Assembly (NCBI RefSeq): GCF_963678635.1 | Contig: NC_087064.1 | Coordinates: 62,117,548-62,181,547 of the forward strand | DNA length: 64,000 nt | Source of the DNA: Symsagittifera roscoffensis | Lineage: Eukaryota > Xenacoelomorpha > Acoela > Convolutidae | Reading direction: 5' to 3' | In this document: positions 44,890 to 57,060 of the stretch, piece by piece | Numbering within the stretch: the stretch's first letter is position 1 | Layout of the letters: the number at the start of each line of letters is the position of its first letter | Made by a program: the position numbers and the translations under genes | Notes under the pieces: generated by a model | Database searches by the model: none | What the model saw: only the letters and a program-made list of their open reading frames with translations | What the model was told of the DNA's origin: nothing

Positions 44890-47800
44890 ATGCCGAAAAA
44901 GTACCACGTAACACCAGTTTTCTTATTTTTTATACTGGCGATAGGTTACTATGTGCTAAGGGTAACACTAAAAACCCGCAACTTTCCTAGTGTCGAAAAC
45001 TTTGTTTCAAACTTTCAAAATGAGAATAAAATTTCTCAGCTCAAAAGAAGTTCAGGCTACAGTGTGGCCAAAATGAAAAATCTCGAAGACTATTGTTTCA
45101 AATTAATGGAACCAAACGTCTCCGATATATTCACTCGAAGCGCAATAGATTTCGACACTCACCAGCTAAGTTACAATTTACCCTCTGGAAAATTTCCCGG
45201 TTGCAGAAGGTACAAAAGTGAGAGACTGGATCCCCTAATTGACGCGCCAATTAATGAAGTTGAGAGGAGTTTTCCAGTGGCTTTTGGAATTCTGGTTTAC
45301 AAGAACTTCGAACAGACGGAACAGCTTTTCAGAGCTATTTATAGGCCGCAGAATTTCTACTGTTTCCACATTGACAAGACAGCCAATTCTACCTTCAGAA
45401 ACATCGTAAGTTCACGCTCTGACTTTTTGTTCCGACTATCGATACGAAAGTAACGGAATATTTGTGCTCGGTGTGGGTTTTTTTTCCTTCAGACAAATTT
45501 TGACTTTTTTACTAGCCACTTTTGACGGAATTTTTTTATACCAATCAAAAGCTACTGTTGTCCTGAGCTTAAATTTGAAAAGATATTTCACCTGTGATCA
45601 TTTTTCGTAAAGTTATGGGGGTTTAAAGATTGCCATTTTGGCCAATTTGGGACAAATAACGCGCGATATAATTCGCGCTATTAACGCGTAAGCGGAGATT
45701 TAATCCGTATTAGAAATCGTTCCAAATTGATTCAAGAAAGCTTATATGTCATAATTGATTTGTTAATAGGAGCAAAACCTATCACTTAGTACTTAATATG
45801 GCGTGTGGGGGGATGTTTTAACAAAAAAATATATTTTATTACATTTAAACTTTTCATGTTCTTGCTGCTCCATAAGCCTTAAAAGACAGTCGGAACATTC
45901 TTTTTGAATCCTTGGTGACTCTCATTCTTACAATTGTTTAAAAAATATTGAATGGAATAATTCAAGACAATTTGGCTTTCATCATGTCATCGCGATTTTT
46001 TATTGGACTGAGCTATCATACTTGAATACAAATTTGGTCACATCAAGCTCATCTGAGATCCATTTAGATGCGCAAACTGATCTCCTGCTTCCCGAATGTG
46101 ATCGAGGCCTCCTCGCCCCTGGATGTTGTTTGGGGTGAGCACAGTGTGCTGTTGGCTGAACTGCGGTGCATGGCAGACCTGCTTGGACTGAGTGGTGCCT
46201 GGAAGTACTATATCAATCTGACGGGGGAGGAGTTCCCTCTAGTCACCAATCTGGAGTTGGTGTCTGTGCTGAGGGAACTGAAAGGAGCTAATATCATAGA
46301 CGGTAGGTTATTTGAGTAACAGTGAGTTGATACACTATAAAATGATCTTAGCAAACAATTAATTGATCAGTGAAAAATCATGATGTTAACAGCATATTAA
46401 CGCAAGGATTAAAATTATAATTCCATCAAAATACAACAGAACAAGACTGCTCGTATCATGACGAGCAGTCTTGTTCTGCCTTTTAAGGTCTATGGAGCAG
46501 TAATCAAATTAAATGTAATAAAAAGCCACCCCGAGCAGAAGTATTCAGTTACTTTCGTTACGAAAGTCAGAACAAAAAACAGAAAAAAATCAAGACTGCT
46601 TGTATATCTGAATGTTCTGACTTTTCTAATAGGTACCAATTTTTTTTTGATATAGAAAAAACATTGTACATCAAACATCAAGTCATACCAAACATCAAGT
46701 CGTATTTGAATCTTTCGATGATATTATGAGCAATTGGCTTTCCTCAATTCAATTTTGTTTGCTTTATACCTTCCGAATAAAATGAATAAAATCTTCTAAA
46801 CGGGCCATTACGAGGCCAAACTGTGCATTGTGTCAAGCTAACAATTCGGGGTAGGCTAACAAGTCTATAGGTCTCTGGAATCCAAAGACAACCCTTTAAG
46901 CATGTTAAAATTTTGTCGGAATGATCAAACAAAAAGAAAAAAAAAGTCCACCTAAAATTCAAAATTGGAATCCGCTTACAATGGACAAAATACACAGCTT
47001 GGCCGCGTAATGGATTAAATTGGTTCAAAGCATGGCCAAATTGGCAACTTTTAAGCAGCTCTCAAAACGATAATAACTGAAGGTAAAATATCTTAATAAA
47101 TTGAGCCGATATCTTCAATGGTGTTCAAAAAATCTTTGATGGTCAACATAAAACTTTATGTTGACCACCGAAATTTGTCGGAAACAAACTCACCCAAAAC
47201 ATACAAAAACCGCACCTTTTCAGACTTTGGAACCAGAAACTACTCATGAATATTTTGCACTTTCTTTGGAAGTTGGAACAGAAAACCACATCAAGCATCA
47301 ATATTTGAATTTTTTTGTAAGTCAAAACAGAAAAAATGACATCATAAGAGTTAATTGTATATTTGTAGTTTTTTTCCTGTAGCACAATTTCTTGAATTCC
47401 CAATCCAAAGCCCTAAATTGCGTTTCAGCAGCCTTTTAATTGATGAATTTAACGAAAAAAGAATCATTTTTTTTGAAAATTTTGTCGGAATGATCAAACA
47501 AAAAGAAAAAAAAAGTCCACCTAAAATTGGTTTTTTGAAAATCTTGGTTTTTTGAAAATCCCCGAGCACAAATATTCCGTATCGAAAGTCGGAACAATAA
47601 CAAAAAAGTTTAACCTTTTCTCATACAGCAAAGGTTTGAAACGACCAAGTAGCATGCCTCGATATTCAATTTGGAATGACTTTTATTACGCGTTTGATCT
47701 CCTTTTACGCGTTTCTAAAACGCTATTAATTTGTTTTAAGAAAATTTAGTAGCTTTTTTAAAGAAAAATAGGGTCAAGAGAACAAAAACATTTGGCTGAC

Positions 47801-49065
47801 AAAAAAGCATAAACTTTCCTATCTTTCCTAGCAAAAACCCCAAAAAATCACTCCCAACATATATATTCCACTTCTTTTTTGAAAGCCGAACAGATACCAC
47901 GCCAATTATTATAAGTTTTCGTCAGTTTCTCTTAACGTCCGAACAAAAACAGCGCCAAGCAGAAACAGTCCGCTTTTTTTCCGACAGTCCGAACAAAAAT
48001 GTAAAAAATAGGTAAGTCACAATAGGTAAGTGCAAACTTATAGAGTTTTCGAATATCAGTTTCCCAATTTTCCTAATCGAAAAAATGATTAGTATGAGCA
48101 AAGTACTAAATAAATCAAGTGTTAAGCCTCAATTCAATTTGGAAAAAAAAATCAATGACGGATGAAGTCTCCGCTTTTGCGTTAATAGTAAAAAATATAT
48201 CGCGCGTTAGTTATCATGACTCGGCTAAATTTGAAATCTTAGGAAAAATTATCACAGGTAAGATATCTCTTTTAGTTTGCGCTCAAAACAACTCTATTTC
48301 GGGCGAGATTTATTATCAAAATGAGAAAAATACTATCAAAATAGGCAGCTGAAAAAGCATAGAGAAAAAAATCATTAGAAAAAAAATCATAATTATTCCT
48401 GCGAGCAATTTCCCATTTCACGCAGGAATAATTATGAGAAGTATTCCATTTTTGCACCAAAAAACAACTAAATTTTAATTTTAGGAGGCTTTAAAGATGT
48501 CATGGAAGACAGACTTCCGACAACGATGCCATTTAACCTGAAAAAATACAAAGGCTCAACGCATGTTTTCCTCAACCGAAAGGCAGTCGACTTCATGATA
48601 AACGACCGCAACATTTCCGAGACGCTCCTTAACAACCTGGCTCCCCTCAGGTCAACATGTGAAGCCTATTTTGCTGTCTTGCAATTTAACCCTGAAGTCA
48701 ACTTACCCGGAGGCATGACCGAACGACCCGAAAGTAGACTCTACAAGGTTCCGAGTGTTCCGAGGCACAAAGAGTGGTCGATTACCGAGGCAGGGGAGTT
48801 TCCATGTATAAGTGGGTTTATCAAGAGACAGATCTGCATGTTGGGAGTGAAACATCTTCCAATTCTGACCAGGAAGTCATACGGGGCCAGGTTGGTGGCC
48901 AATAAGTTTCCATGGACTTTCCAGCCTTTGGCTTACGATTGCATGCAAGTCTGGCATCATAGCAAGGTCGAGCAGGAGTACAAAACGGGAAAAATAGCGA
49001 TGAATATCTCGAAAATTGTGAACAGTTCGTATATGAAATACACAAGACCGGTGGAGGGGTATTAG
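44890..49065 (+). CDS. Core-2 type beta-1,6-N-acetylglucosaminyltransferase (GCNT family, GT14), 3 exons, 443 aa
   Basis: Exons 44890-45405, 46068-46302 and 48485-49065; borders /GTAAGT, CATTTAG/, /GTAGGT, TTTTAG/; lengths 516+235+581 give exactly 444 codons with stop. Type II membrane layout: short basic N-terminus, one membrane segment (V-F-L-F-F-I-L-A-I-G-Y-Y-V-L), stem, then the Branch domain. Signature blocks: F-P-V-A-F-G-I-L-V-Y-K, I-Y-R-P-Q-N-F-Y-C-F-H-I-D-K, S-C-F-P-N-V, A-E-L-R-C-M-A-D-L-L, W-K-Y-Y-I-N-L-T-G-E-E-F-P-L, then K-G-S-T-H-V-F-L-N-R and C-terminal C-M-L-G-V-K-H-L-P-I-L. Family members act in the Golgi, adding GlcNAc in beta-1,6 linkage to core-1 O-glycans. Length fits (about 420-450 aa). 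Which family member it matches cannot be said. All conserved blocks are present, so it looks functional. Confidence 0.93.
45425..45478 (-). repeat. Short interspersed motif K in GCNT intron 1
   Basis: Minus strand reads CCGAGCACAAATATTCCG, TTACTTTCG, ATCGATAG-like centre, AGTCGGAACAAAAA. Related copies: 30771-30804, 46530-46575, 47565-47602, with weaker ones at 44455-44475 and 47865-47990. ACTTTCG/CGAAAGT can form a small hairpin. Confidence 0.5.
46437..46478. repeat. Near-perfect 18-bp stem palindrome in GCNT intron 2
   Basis: CAGAACAAGACTGCTCGT (46437-46454), loop ATCATG, then its exact reverse complement (46461-46478). The arm sequence recurs singly at 32735-32752 and, diverged, at 46588-46605. 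Confidence 0.75.
46565..46622 (-). repeat. Diverged copy of the 32703-32752 repeat
   Basis: Minus strand reads GTCAGAACATTCAGATATAC followed by AAGCAGTCTTGA, matching the 32.7-kb repeat but lacking its central hairpin. Confidence 0.5.
46907..46959 (+). repeat. 53-bp repeat, copy 1 (identical at 47476-47528)
   Basis: The run from AAAATTTTGTCGGAATGATC through AAAGTCCACCTAAAATT is identical, base for base, in the two places 570 bp apart within GCNT intron 2, so the duplication is recent. Confidence 0.8.
47045..47180 (+). repeat. Dispersed repeat J, copy 2
   Basis: Matches 43424-43565. Here TGGTCAACATAAA-ACTTTATGTTGACCA forms an inverted repeat, absent as a clean palindrome in copy 1. Confidence 0.65.
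47476..47528 (+). repeat. 53-bp repeat, copy 2
   Basis: Identical to 46907-46959. Confidence 0.8.
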
Positions 49066-49188
49066 AACAAACGGAGTTATTCGCCAATGTTTTTAGTGAC
49101 TCTAACGAAAAACAGAATCTTATTAACTTAAATGAAAGAAGGAAGTATCATTCTATCTTTCTACATGTGAACTTGTAGCTACCTTTCA

Positions 49189-49194
49189 ATTAAA
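49189..49194 (+). terminator. Poly(A) signal ATTAAA of the GCNT gene
   Basis: ATTAAA 124 bases after the stop codon; the usual distance for a short 3' UTR. Cleavage would follow within ~30 bases. Confidence 0.4.
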
Positions 49195-49199
49195 GCTTC

Positions 49200-50044
49200 T
49201 GAAGTTATCTTTTAACCTGCATGCTAGAACTGTGGAATGATTCTTTTTTCTATAAAACTGCTTCAGACTTTAAGAGACTTCATTTGGTTTTTCAACTGCC
49301 GTGCAACAATGGATGAGTTTCAATGATTAAATGCGAAATTACTCTTCTTGGAATTTCTGCTTTGCTCTAATACGACCATGAGCCTCATAGGAGTTACTGA
49401 ATTTTCATAAGATATTTTTGTCCCGAAAGAAATGGTTAAAATTGAATGTTATACTGACAGGTTTCTTCAAATTAAGAGTCGGAAAGGCAAAAGTGAGAAA
49501 GCTGAACAGCTGCCTTAAAATAGGACAAAAGTGTTTGATGCATAAGCTACCATTAAGTAAGTTTAACAAAACGGGGAGGGTTCTCATGCTTGAAGGACCG
49601 AATGCTTGAAAAGTTTCAACCAATCAAAATCGCTCAGCGTTTTCATTGGCTAAATGCTTTTCTCACAAAATCGAACTCAATATTAACAGAAAATGTATTA
49701 AATCAGTGGAAAATAATCAAAAATATTACAAATTGCGGGTTACAACCGCAATACGATTCAGATAATCATCAAGATTAATGCGGTCAAAATCTTAAGAATT
49801 TTTCAGTCTTGAAAACTCATCTGCTTATTATCTAATCGTTCAATATTAAAACTAATGGCCTGGATTTATTTTCTTACTTCGAGATTTTTGCGATTTACTT
49901 TGAGATTTTGAATACTCGATTCTGATTGACTGAAAGAGCGCTAAAATTAATTTCAAGCATTCGGTCCGTCAAGCATGAGGAACGCCACCTAACAAAACTA
50001 ATGACAGTAGAGCTGAGCAGCTGCAAAAAGAAGATAGTGGAAGC
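49200..50044. other. Intergenic, nothing supported
   Basis: Short frames of 60-72 codons on both strands without family features. The phrase AAGCATTCGGTCC/GGACCGAATGCTT occurs in inverted copies near 49594 and 49950, possibly element ends. Confidence 0.35.
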
Positions 50045-50357
50045 AGATCTAAACTAGAATTTATTATTGGATATTATTCTGATATTTTATCTCTATAAAA
50101 TATTGAATACTAACCAATCATACTCCATAAAACTAACAACCCACTTAGCAATTTGAATTAAGCTTAGAATACAGTTGTTCTCATTCTAGAACTAACTCGC
50201 ATAAACCGGTGTACACAAAATCTATTGAGACTAGGAGATATAAGAGTAAGATTAAGATTGTTATTAGACTAAGAAAATGCACGAATCTATCCGGTCGAAA
50301 AAAAGAAAGCGTGACGAGCAGACGGTGTACCTCATCTGAAATTAATCTATGAGTATG
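50045..50357 (-). repeat. Dispersed repeat H, copy 3, shortened
   Basis: Same order of blocks as 8753-9166 with a ~70-bp internal deletion that removes the palindrome, plus scattered changes. Confidence 0.7.
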
Positions 50358-50491
50358 ATACATAATACATAACTCATCTGGTGCGACGAAAAGTCTCGAA
50401 CAGACCTTAACTAACCTAGATTTAGAAAAAATAGATTAGAATTAGACAAATACAACCTTTTAAAAATGTTACTGACAACAACTTAGTAGAA

Positions 50492-50698
50492 ATGTCTCTA
50501 CGACTCAATAGATCAGATCCATTATTCCGAACAATACGAAAACTACCCGGTATTCGAAGAAGACCTCGAACAAGAGACAACGTACGACTAGGAAGAAATC
50601 TACCAATCGATTTCATGATTGTACGACGAAAACCAGATCAAACTTTTATATTTAAAAAACTTCCAGCAGTAAATTTAAATTTTCATTTACTGACATAA
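50492..50698 (+). CDS. Short basic ORF, 68 aa, unknown
   Basis: ATG-started frame rich in Arg/Lys (R-R-R-P-R-T-R-D-N-V-R-L-G-R) and ending N-F-H-L-L-T. Codon style matches the AT-rich retroelement that follows, so it may be a fragment of an accessory or pol end of that family. Alone it cannot be assigned. Confidence 0.3.
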   Translation: MSLRLNRSDPLFRTIRKLPGIRRRPRTRDNVRLGRNLPIDFMIVRRKPDQTFIFKKLPAVNLNFHLLT

Positions 50699-52559
50699 AA
50701 TTTTGAAGAAACATCTTCAATAACCTTTCATGGCGCTAAACTTCATAATTGTACAATATAGACCGATAAAAAACAACAATAGTCGTTCTCCTTAAATCAG
50801 CTGTAAATTAAAAAACATCTTCAAAAAAAATATTAATAATCATAAAAATACAAAAATTAGTTAGTATAAAGCATAAACTATTAGTATATATAAATCATCC
50901 CTTCATCCCAGCTTCATCACTTAAAACATAACAGCAAATCTCAAAAACGAACAATCATCAAAACTAAAAACTTAACCTTTTTAACTTTTCCTTTTATCGA
51001 TAAACTATCAAAGCTTATCCTTGTTTTCGCTTAAAACAATTTCATTTAAAATAACAGATCAACAAGGTTTTCCTTGATTCTTTAAATTAATTTAAACTAA
51101 ATCTAAATTTCTGATCATCAAGGCTTTCCTTGGATCTTTAAATTGAATTAAACTAAATCTAAATTTCTGATCATCAAGGCTTATTCTTGGATCAAATAGA
51201 ACAATTTTGTTCTCCCCCTCCTATATTAATTAGTGTCTAACGACCTCAAACGTCAATTCACAACCTAACCCTCATTAAAGACCCAGAAAAAACCAAAAAT
51301 TTTCAAATAGCTAACAATTCTAAATAGGATAAACAGTGAAGATTCGGTTACTCATCCTTCATTGATTCCCTTCCTCTTAAATGACCCAGGCTAAAACACT
51401 TAAACTTAGTAAGTCATAAAATAATATCTAACGGAGTCCTTGCGTTCTAATTCTACCTGAACCTTGTGGTTCGATTTACTATTCTCCATTCCTTGATCAA
51501 TAATCATAACCCCTAAGTAAGATTAGGTAAGTTACTATTCCCGAGAAAGAAATAATCAGTCTCACGAATCGATATATGCTTTTCTCTCCAACCCGACAAA
51601 TATGCTCCAAATTAAGCTAACCACAAAAAAATGTAAGAACTAATAGCCAAAGACAATCGAAATCACTAACGCCGAAATTGCATACATCATCAGAAACCTT
51701 ATGTCAAGAGACAATGTAGGAAACAAATAAACAATTATATTACACAACTGTTTAGTTAACGACGAAAGATACGACCTCGTAAACACACCGCACAGACAAA
51801 CAATAGGATAGATAAGAACAGAAAGACAAACACTAAGAAAGAAAATTATTAGCAAACAGAAAAAAAATTATTAGGAAACAATTTTCATAACGAAGAAACG
51901 CAGTCTTAGAATCAGAAACAAGCGCAATACAAGAACTCCGCAATTTAAAAAAATCAAAAAATAAACCAGCAAATTGACGATCAAATACTTTTTTCTGACT
52001 CAGAAACAACGTCACCAGCATCAATAAAAGGAAAACTTAGAATAAAAAATTGTTAAAAAAAAAACAAACCAATACATCTGTACAATTGGAATCAACGAAT
52101 AAGACACATTGAAAATTACACGCTAACAGTGATACAACACAAAAAAAATTCGAATTGAAGAAAATCTAGATGATTCAACGGTCCCATTTTAATACATCTA
52201 CAAGCTGAAGCACGAAGACAGGTACAATTTTGCCAAAATGTAATCATGAAATTATTCGAAAAAGGAGATAGTCCATGCACAAAAAAATAGTCCATGCACA
52301 AAGGAGATAGTCCATGCACCCGATGCAAAATAAAAAGACAACTTCTTGACCTCTCTCTTAAAGACATATGTAGTCTCACATCACAATCTGGAGTCTACAC
52401 AATAGAAATTAGTTCACCAAACGCATTTCATGACAAATATCTTATCAAACAGATGACGTAGATACTGAATTTTCAAAAGTTTTTACAGAATACATAAAAA
52501 ATATACAACATCAAAACTCACAAAGAGCTAATTCAATATTCACAAACAATGTATTTTCA
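50699..52559. other. AT-rich leader of the second retroelement or intergenic
   Basis: No gene. 51053-51195 is a ~60-bp tandem (TCTAAATTTCTGATCATCAA units, 2.3 copies). 52262-52320 has AGTCCATGCACAAA three times. Could include the 5' LTR and leader of the element at 52.6-57.1 kb, but no matching LTR was seen. Confidence 0.4.
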
Positions 52560-55500
52560 CTTATCTAAATTAGAAATGAAAGAACCTCAAGGCGATTCAC
52601 CACCTCAAACATCCCGACATACAACCGTACGACAAAAATTAAAAAAATATTTTCAAAATTTTCAAAAGCAACCCGTGAAAATCTAACTAGCAATGACATA
52701 ACACAACATGTTAAACAACACGATTTACAAAAAGACCTAACATGGTTCATTATCGATTATTTTGTTCATAATATTGAACTTATAGCACTAGCAAGAAAAA
52801 ATTTTGACCAAAAAATACAGTTGACGAAACCTTATTAGCAGAACAAACAGATTACGTTTGGGATCCTGAATGGTCTCATGAATTATTTATTAATATACCA
52901 ACAGATATACCAAGCCTAGCAGTTAGCACAATCTCTATTCACAAAGATTATGTTAAAGTATACCCACTTACAATTGACGCAACACATTTAAACTATAATT
53001 CATTCTTCCCTGAAACAGCAGGAAATAATATTTTAAACTGTACTTTTATAAATCGAGCTCGTCATGCTACAAAATCCCAAGGCAGTGGTCAAGTTTACAT
53101 CCGTCACCCCATGACAGTCCGCGACCAACTCCACGCCACTCTTATCCGACATGCTCAATCTTCCGTACAATCGTGCCAGTTGTCGATGCTGCTCGCTCAG
53201 CGTAATCGGGCAGTGTCCCAAGTTGCAAACATATCCTTCCATCCCACTATATTGAGCTAAACACGTGCCGTGCCTCAACCAATTGCTCGATGGACTTTCC
53301 TCGGATGGCTCCGTGGATGGGTTGCTCTTCCCCTTTGTCATCCTCATGGCCAGCAGATGGTGTATCATGGCCAGATCATGTAGACTCGCGTCATCATCCA
53401 GGTCTAACAAGATATCCGCCGTCATGTCCCAGATTAAACCGGCGTTAGAATGGGGACAACAAGAACGCTTCATGAGTTCCCACATGGTTACTAGGCTGGT
53501 TTTCAGGGGACCGTCCCAAGAACCACAATCAAAACCCACTTGCCCCTTCAGCTCGGGAACCGAGGGTTTGACCACTCGTTCTTCTAATATAATTCACAGC
53601 TTGGGTTGTTCCACCATCAGCATTCCAGTTTCCTTAATCCGTTCGACGCAGAAATTGAGCACTATGACTTGCTCATAGTCGAAGAACGCTTCCCTGGCTT
53701 CTTCATTCACGAAAAGATTATACGCCATCCCCGGTATGCCAGACACATATTGGAACGACTTCAATTTCCCTAGTTACGACGTTACAACAAACAATTATAC
53801 AATACACGGTAAAAACCCGCTGTTGCTCAAAAATATTCACAAATGGATTACCAAACGTTTCAACCAGTAACAAAACCATCATATAAACAAAATTCATCAC
53901 ATAGGAATAACTTCGCAAAACATAATAATAATTATTTAAATAAATCAAAAACAATTAAACCATCTAATATGAATACTTAGAACTACTCATATTCACAAAA
54001 TCAAAATATACCGCAACTAACTTCAAACTCAATACATTCAATGATCAACCACGATCTTCACAAGACCAAAATGGAAATTACCCATTTTTTCATCAAAATA
54101 GAAATCATACAAATTGATACCATACTAGAAATCAACCTCCTTATTATACAACTATTTTTTTTCCATCAGATGATGAAGAATATTATAATCAAAATCATCA
54201 AAGATTTCATTCAAGCCAAAGACCTCGTTCTAACCGTATTGATCAACCAGATATTTTCAAACCATACACACGAGATGAAAAAATACGACAACCCAGAAAA
54301 AATCTAACATCATACAATATTATTTCTCATTCACAAAACCCAGTCAATACACAATCTTACCAACCAACTCAAAAGCATAATGAAATCCCACTGCCATATT
54401 ATTTACAAAAACATGAATTAACAAAAAGTCAACTTAAAAACTTTTCTCAAATACCAAATGCCGCAGAATCACTACAAATGACTACGATCCCATACCTAAT
54501 GGGTGCAACAATAATATCATCGAATAAGCCACTAATGTTATTTACAGGCACAGATTCTGAATACTCTGTAGAAGATTATCTAAATGCAGTCACAGCAAAA
54601 TTAATTTTGAATATGAGACCTGAACCAGTAATTCGACGCTTCATCAAAATTGGATACAGAGACTCACAGCCTTAATCCAAACCACACCTGAAGGCGCAGC
54701 CAAAAAATGGTTTTCAGTTTTACCTATAGAAATAAAATCAAATTGGAAAAGGTTCACACAAAAATTCTCAAAATTGTTTGATTCTGAAAAAAACAAACAA
54801 ATTCAAATAGTTTTTTGAAATGAAATTCGTAGACTACCAAATGAAAAAACTAAACAACTGGCAGTAAGAATTGAAACATTAGTCCGAAAAGCATAGTCAC
54901 TCAATGCCCATGATTATAAAAATACAAAGATGACAAAAATCTTAATGATGACTCTAACACCTCAATTACATACAATAGCGAAAAAAGAGCGTATCTCATC
55001 CTTCCTCAATCCGAGAACCAGATTTAGACTTTAGGAAACTAGTAGATAAAATAGAACAAGCAGAAATCACTATAAAATTAGAAGAAACAGAAAACCTAAA
55101 GCTACAATATGTCAACAATATCCAAACCACTACTTCACAAATAAACAATAACCATGACTCCGATCCAGAATTATCTGAAAAAATCCTAAACATCTACGAG
55201 AAAAACCCAAATTTGAAAAGTAAACTATCATTCAAAAAATGGTGCAATTATTGCCAAAGATACGGACACCGCATTACCAAATGCAGACAAAAACAACACG
55301 AAAATCAAAATAAACCACAAAAAAAATAGAGAACCAATTCATTTCATCAATACATGAAAAAAGATCAAAATTTACCCAACAAATTATTCAGAAAATAATA
55401 ATTCAGAAAAACCACCTACAATTAACTCAAGTTACTCCAGACAACAATCACCTTATAATTAGATTTATCGAGGACGATCACATACCAAAGAAATTCACGA

Positions 55501-57060
55501 AATTTCTCACAAAACAGATACAGTCGATCAAACAGTCGAAATAATCAGTATCGAAATTACTATTCAAGATCAAATTCAAACCGACCTGAACTTTCGTTTC
55601 GTACCAGTTCCCATTTAAATTCTAGAAATAGATATTATTCAAATGATCGATCTAGAAACTCCTCAAATAATAGAAATAGAAATGATTCCAACGATAGGAA
55701 TATAAACGATTCAAATTATCGAAATCATAGATATCAAAACAATAGATCACGCACTTATTCTAAAAATAGATCAAACTATCAAAGATAAAAATGTTATAAC
55801 TATCAAAATAGATCACGCGACAACTCACAGAACAGAAATTCAAGTTACAACAACAGACCAAGAAACTAATCTCAATCATCATTTAATCACATCAATCACA
55901 TTTAAATTATAGAAGTAGTACACCTAATTATCAAAGGCAAATTAATCAAGTATAAACAACAGAAAATACTCAACCAGACCCCCTGGTTTTGATAATAACG
56001 AAAGAGCTGAATTACAATTAAACAACATCAATTGCGAATTGACAGATAGCAAAAGGGATACAGAAAAGAAAATTTCAATTAACATGATAAACGTTGAAAA
56101 TGACTATGAGCCTATTATAAATGAATAACCGATATATTCTCACATATATCAAAATCATGATCAATTTTTTTAAAATTATAATACAAGACCTATACCACGT
56201 AAGACAACAAAGGAAAAAATACAAAAAATAGTAGAAGAAGTAACAGAAGAAAAATCCACAGAATGCTCAAACACAAATAATATTTATCAAATTATACCTA
56301 AGGAGACACATTTACCAAAAGAAAAAAAATGGACAATCTCACTTCTTTTAGAAAGTCCAAAATCGGAAGAATTGCAATCACCAAACCTTGAAACAGATTA
56401 TTTATTCGATTCTGGAGCAGAATCAAATACTATAAACATTCCCACTTGGAATGAGATAAAATTTCTACATCCACAATTGATACCCTTCAAAACAACAAGT
56501 AGACTAACAACCGCACAAGGATCAATCTTAACAAACTATGAAAAAACACAACTCTTCCTTGTTCCCACTTGAACAGTGGAACAAAACAAACTAATGAGCA
56601 AACCATTTAAACAAACCTTCCATATCAGTGATAAAAAACACAATATCATTGGAATACCATTTGTTACTAAATATATACCAACTATAAATATCTTAAACAG
56701 CAGAACTCACATAAGAGATAAAAACACGAGAATGAAAAACACAGTTTTAACTTTTTTTCAAAGAACAAACAAATAACCACCTTTTTTCTCCAAATTTTAC
56801 CCTATATATAATCAGGAACGGAAAGACCTGAAACCACTAGCAGGTTATATCTATAACTTCTCAATCAAACAAGTTCACCAATACGATAGAGAACAAAATA
56901 AGCAACATCTCAAATGTCCGACCTTGAATTCAGACCAATTCATAAACTTTTTAGAGTACCCATTTCATCTATCAAATACATGAAAATTTCAATCTCAGGC
57001 ATGGTTTCCTTACATGTATTTAAAAATTCTCCATATAAAATAACCCTACCTCTAGCACAC
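52560..57060 (+). pseudogene. AT-rich LTR retroelement, gag and protease, multiply broken
   Basis: Plus-strand coding fragments in changing frames. 52690-53040: possible gag N-terminus (W-D-P-E-W-S-H-E-L-F-I-N and so on), cut by an antisense insert at 53053-53774. 54330-54900: gag core of the Retrotrans_gag type (E-D-Y-L-N-A-V, then E-G-A-A-K-K-W-F-S-V-L-P, then W-K-R-F-T-Q-K-F) with in-frame stops at about 54817 and 54894. 55235-55300: zinc knuckle C-N-Y-C-Q-R-Y-G-H-R-I-T-K-C. 55560-55900: Arg/Asn/Ser repeats. 56372-56776: aspartic protease, F-D-S-G-A-E-S-N and later I-I-G-I-P-F-V, with an in-frame TGA at 56570-56572. RT and integrase are absent; the element stops near 57.06 kb. Codon bias resembles the 1-7.3 kb element, so they may be of one family; this is inference. 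Confidence 0.72.
53053..53774 (-). pseudogene. 722-bp fragment of the 58.8-64 kb cassette, inserted antisense in gag
   Basis: About 96% identical by eye to 60087-60809, same length, abrupt ends, no target duplication or tail. The minus frame starts mid-protein (Y-D-Y-E-Q-V type context) and carries one in-frame TGA at 53594-53596 where the other copy has a sense codon; in turn the other copy's TAA at 60286-60290 region is sense here. So both derive from a third, intact source. The fragment is GC-richer than its AT-rich host. It could be template-switch capture by the retroelement, a double-strand-break filler, or an assembly join. Confidence 0.8.

Noticed and set aside
53265-53678. 137-codon plus ORF repeated at 60300-60713
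   Set aside because: Antisense shadow of cassette block 3; the minus frame has the better composition and longer context.
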